From an uncultured Spirochaetaceae bacterium (GTDB taxonomy: Bacteria > Spirochaetota > Spirochaetia > Treponematales > Treponemataceae), in NCBI GenBank assembly GCA_902772605.1, contig CACYBG010000157.1:1-5247 (forward strand): DNA of 5,247 bases, read 5' to 3'. Of the stretch, positions 4,993-5,247 are shown one piece after another (position 1 is the stretch's first letter; each line of letters begins with the position of its first letter). Made by a program: the position numbers and the translations under genes. A model generated the notes under the pieces. It was not told the origin of the DNA, did no database searches, and saw only the letters and a program-made list of their open reading frames with translations.

Positions 4993-5079
4993 CTACTGTC
5001 CTCCTCTTTCTATAACTGTTCCAACAGGCCAGCGAGGAACTATGTAAGAGGGGATATTATCTATTGTATCTTCTCTTCT
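4993..5079 (-). pseudogene. Coding-like 3' tail following the truncated SpvB/Rhs-like frame
   Basis: After the TAA at 5082-5080 the same frame stays open for 28 codons and ends in TAG at 4995-4993. It reads RREDTIDNIPSYIVPRWPVG and then TVIERGGQ. The hydrophobic-proline pattern looks like real protein sequence, perhaps the distal end of a toxin C-terminal domain. Its last codons (GGA GGA CAG TAG) double as the ribosome-binding site of the next gene, 2 bp downstream. No start codon with its own Shine-Dalgarno is evident, so I read it as the remnant of the end of a longer upstream gene. Confidence that it descends from a coding sequence is moderate. Confidence 0.4.
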
Positions 5080-5104
5080 TTAATCCCTCATGCAAAACAT
5101 AGTT
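5038..5104 (-). repeat. Imperfect inverted repeat around the toxin-remnant stop codon
   Basis: Outer arms AACTATGT (5038-5045) and ACATAGTT (5097-5104) are perfect 8-bp complements. Further in on the minus strand, GAGGGAT and ATCCCCTC pair with one bulge. The folded transcript would hold the TAA at 5082-5080 in its loop region, upstream of the low-G+C gene. There is no T-run, so it is not a standard terminator. Confidence 0.35.
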
Positions 5105-5247
5105 ATGACGGCTCGTCCAAGTCCGTCAACCTGCACGACCGTCTTAATTATAGAACTATCCTTCGCGTCAAAAATTACCTTGTTGCTTGTCACAGCATAC
5201 CAGAAATTCTTTTTGCCGTCTATGTTTTCCATACATTCCGTAAGACA
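5080..5247 (-). pseudogene. Truncated SpvB/Tc-toxin/Rhs-like protein, C-terminal end (partial)
   Basis: The frame is open from the right edge and ends at TAA 5082-5080, giving 55 visible residues. The stretch WYAVTSNKVIFDAK followed by IIKTVVQVDGLGRAVIT carries a VQVDGLGR motif, which is characteristic of the middle region of SpvB/TcaC-TcdB-like toxin scaffolds and of Rhs/YD proteins. In intact members the motif is followed by hundreds more residues (typically AKxG and then YD repeats). Here it is followed directly by MFCMRD and a stop. Local G+C falls from about 42-47% to about 32% at the same place (near 5098), so the protein seems cut by a deletion or recombination rather than naturally ending. 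The large N-terminal part would lie right of the window. The family call rests on one motif and its surroundings. Confidence 0.55.

Overview
This looks like a chromosomal segment of a host-associated spirochaete, most plausibly Treponema. That assignment is an inference from style: roughly 42-47% G+C in the core genes, strong GGAG-type Shine-Dalgarno sites, several short secreted orphan proteins, and a bacterial acyl-ACP thioesterase behind its own TetR regulator. No single marker proves it.

Layout. (1) 1-113, minus: start of a GNAT acetyltransferase that runs off the left edge. (2) 114-445: a 332-bp intergenic region with one copy of a hairpin repeat, a good sigma-70-type promoter for the next gene and a weaker candidate promoter for the GNAT gene. 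(3) 446-1426, plus: secreted protein of unknown function. (4) 1479-3630, minus: a likely operon tetR -> acyl-ACP thioesterase -> small secreted unknown protein, convergent with (3). A 20-bp operator-like inverted repeat covers both the -10 box and the start codon of tetR. (5) 3631-3727: divergent promoter region. (6) 3728-4470, plus: two-gene operon of a small PH-like-fold protein and an alkyltransferase-type DNA repair protein (MGMT family, PCHRV intact). (7) 4477-4513: second copy of the hairpin repeat, in the opposite orientation and between convergent genes. (8) 4529-4990, minus: small secreted, cysteine-containing protein at about 29% G+C, far below its neighbours. (9) 4993-5247, minus: the broken 3' end of a large SpvB/Tc-toxin/Rhs-like protein. 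It is recognisable up to a DGLGR motif, then stops, and is followed in the same frame by a short coding-like tail that ends 2 bp before gene (8).

How it fits together. The tetR-thioesterase pair suggests a self-regulated switch on acyl-ACP hydrolysis (release of free fatty acids), probably responding to an acyl ligand. The right end looks like a decayed or recombined polymorphic-toxin locus: a truncated toxin scaffold, a possible toxin tail, and a tightly coupled low-G+C exported gene that could be an immunity protein. The most novel items are that toxin/immunity-like remnant, the dispersed hairpin repeat, and the operator that overlaps the start of a nearly leaderless tetR.

All family assignments come from reading motifs by eye; no database search was possible.
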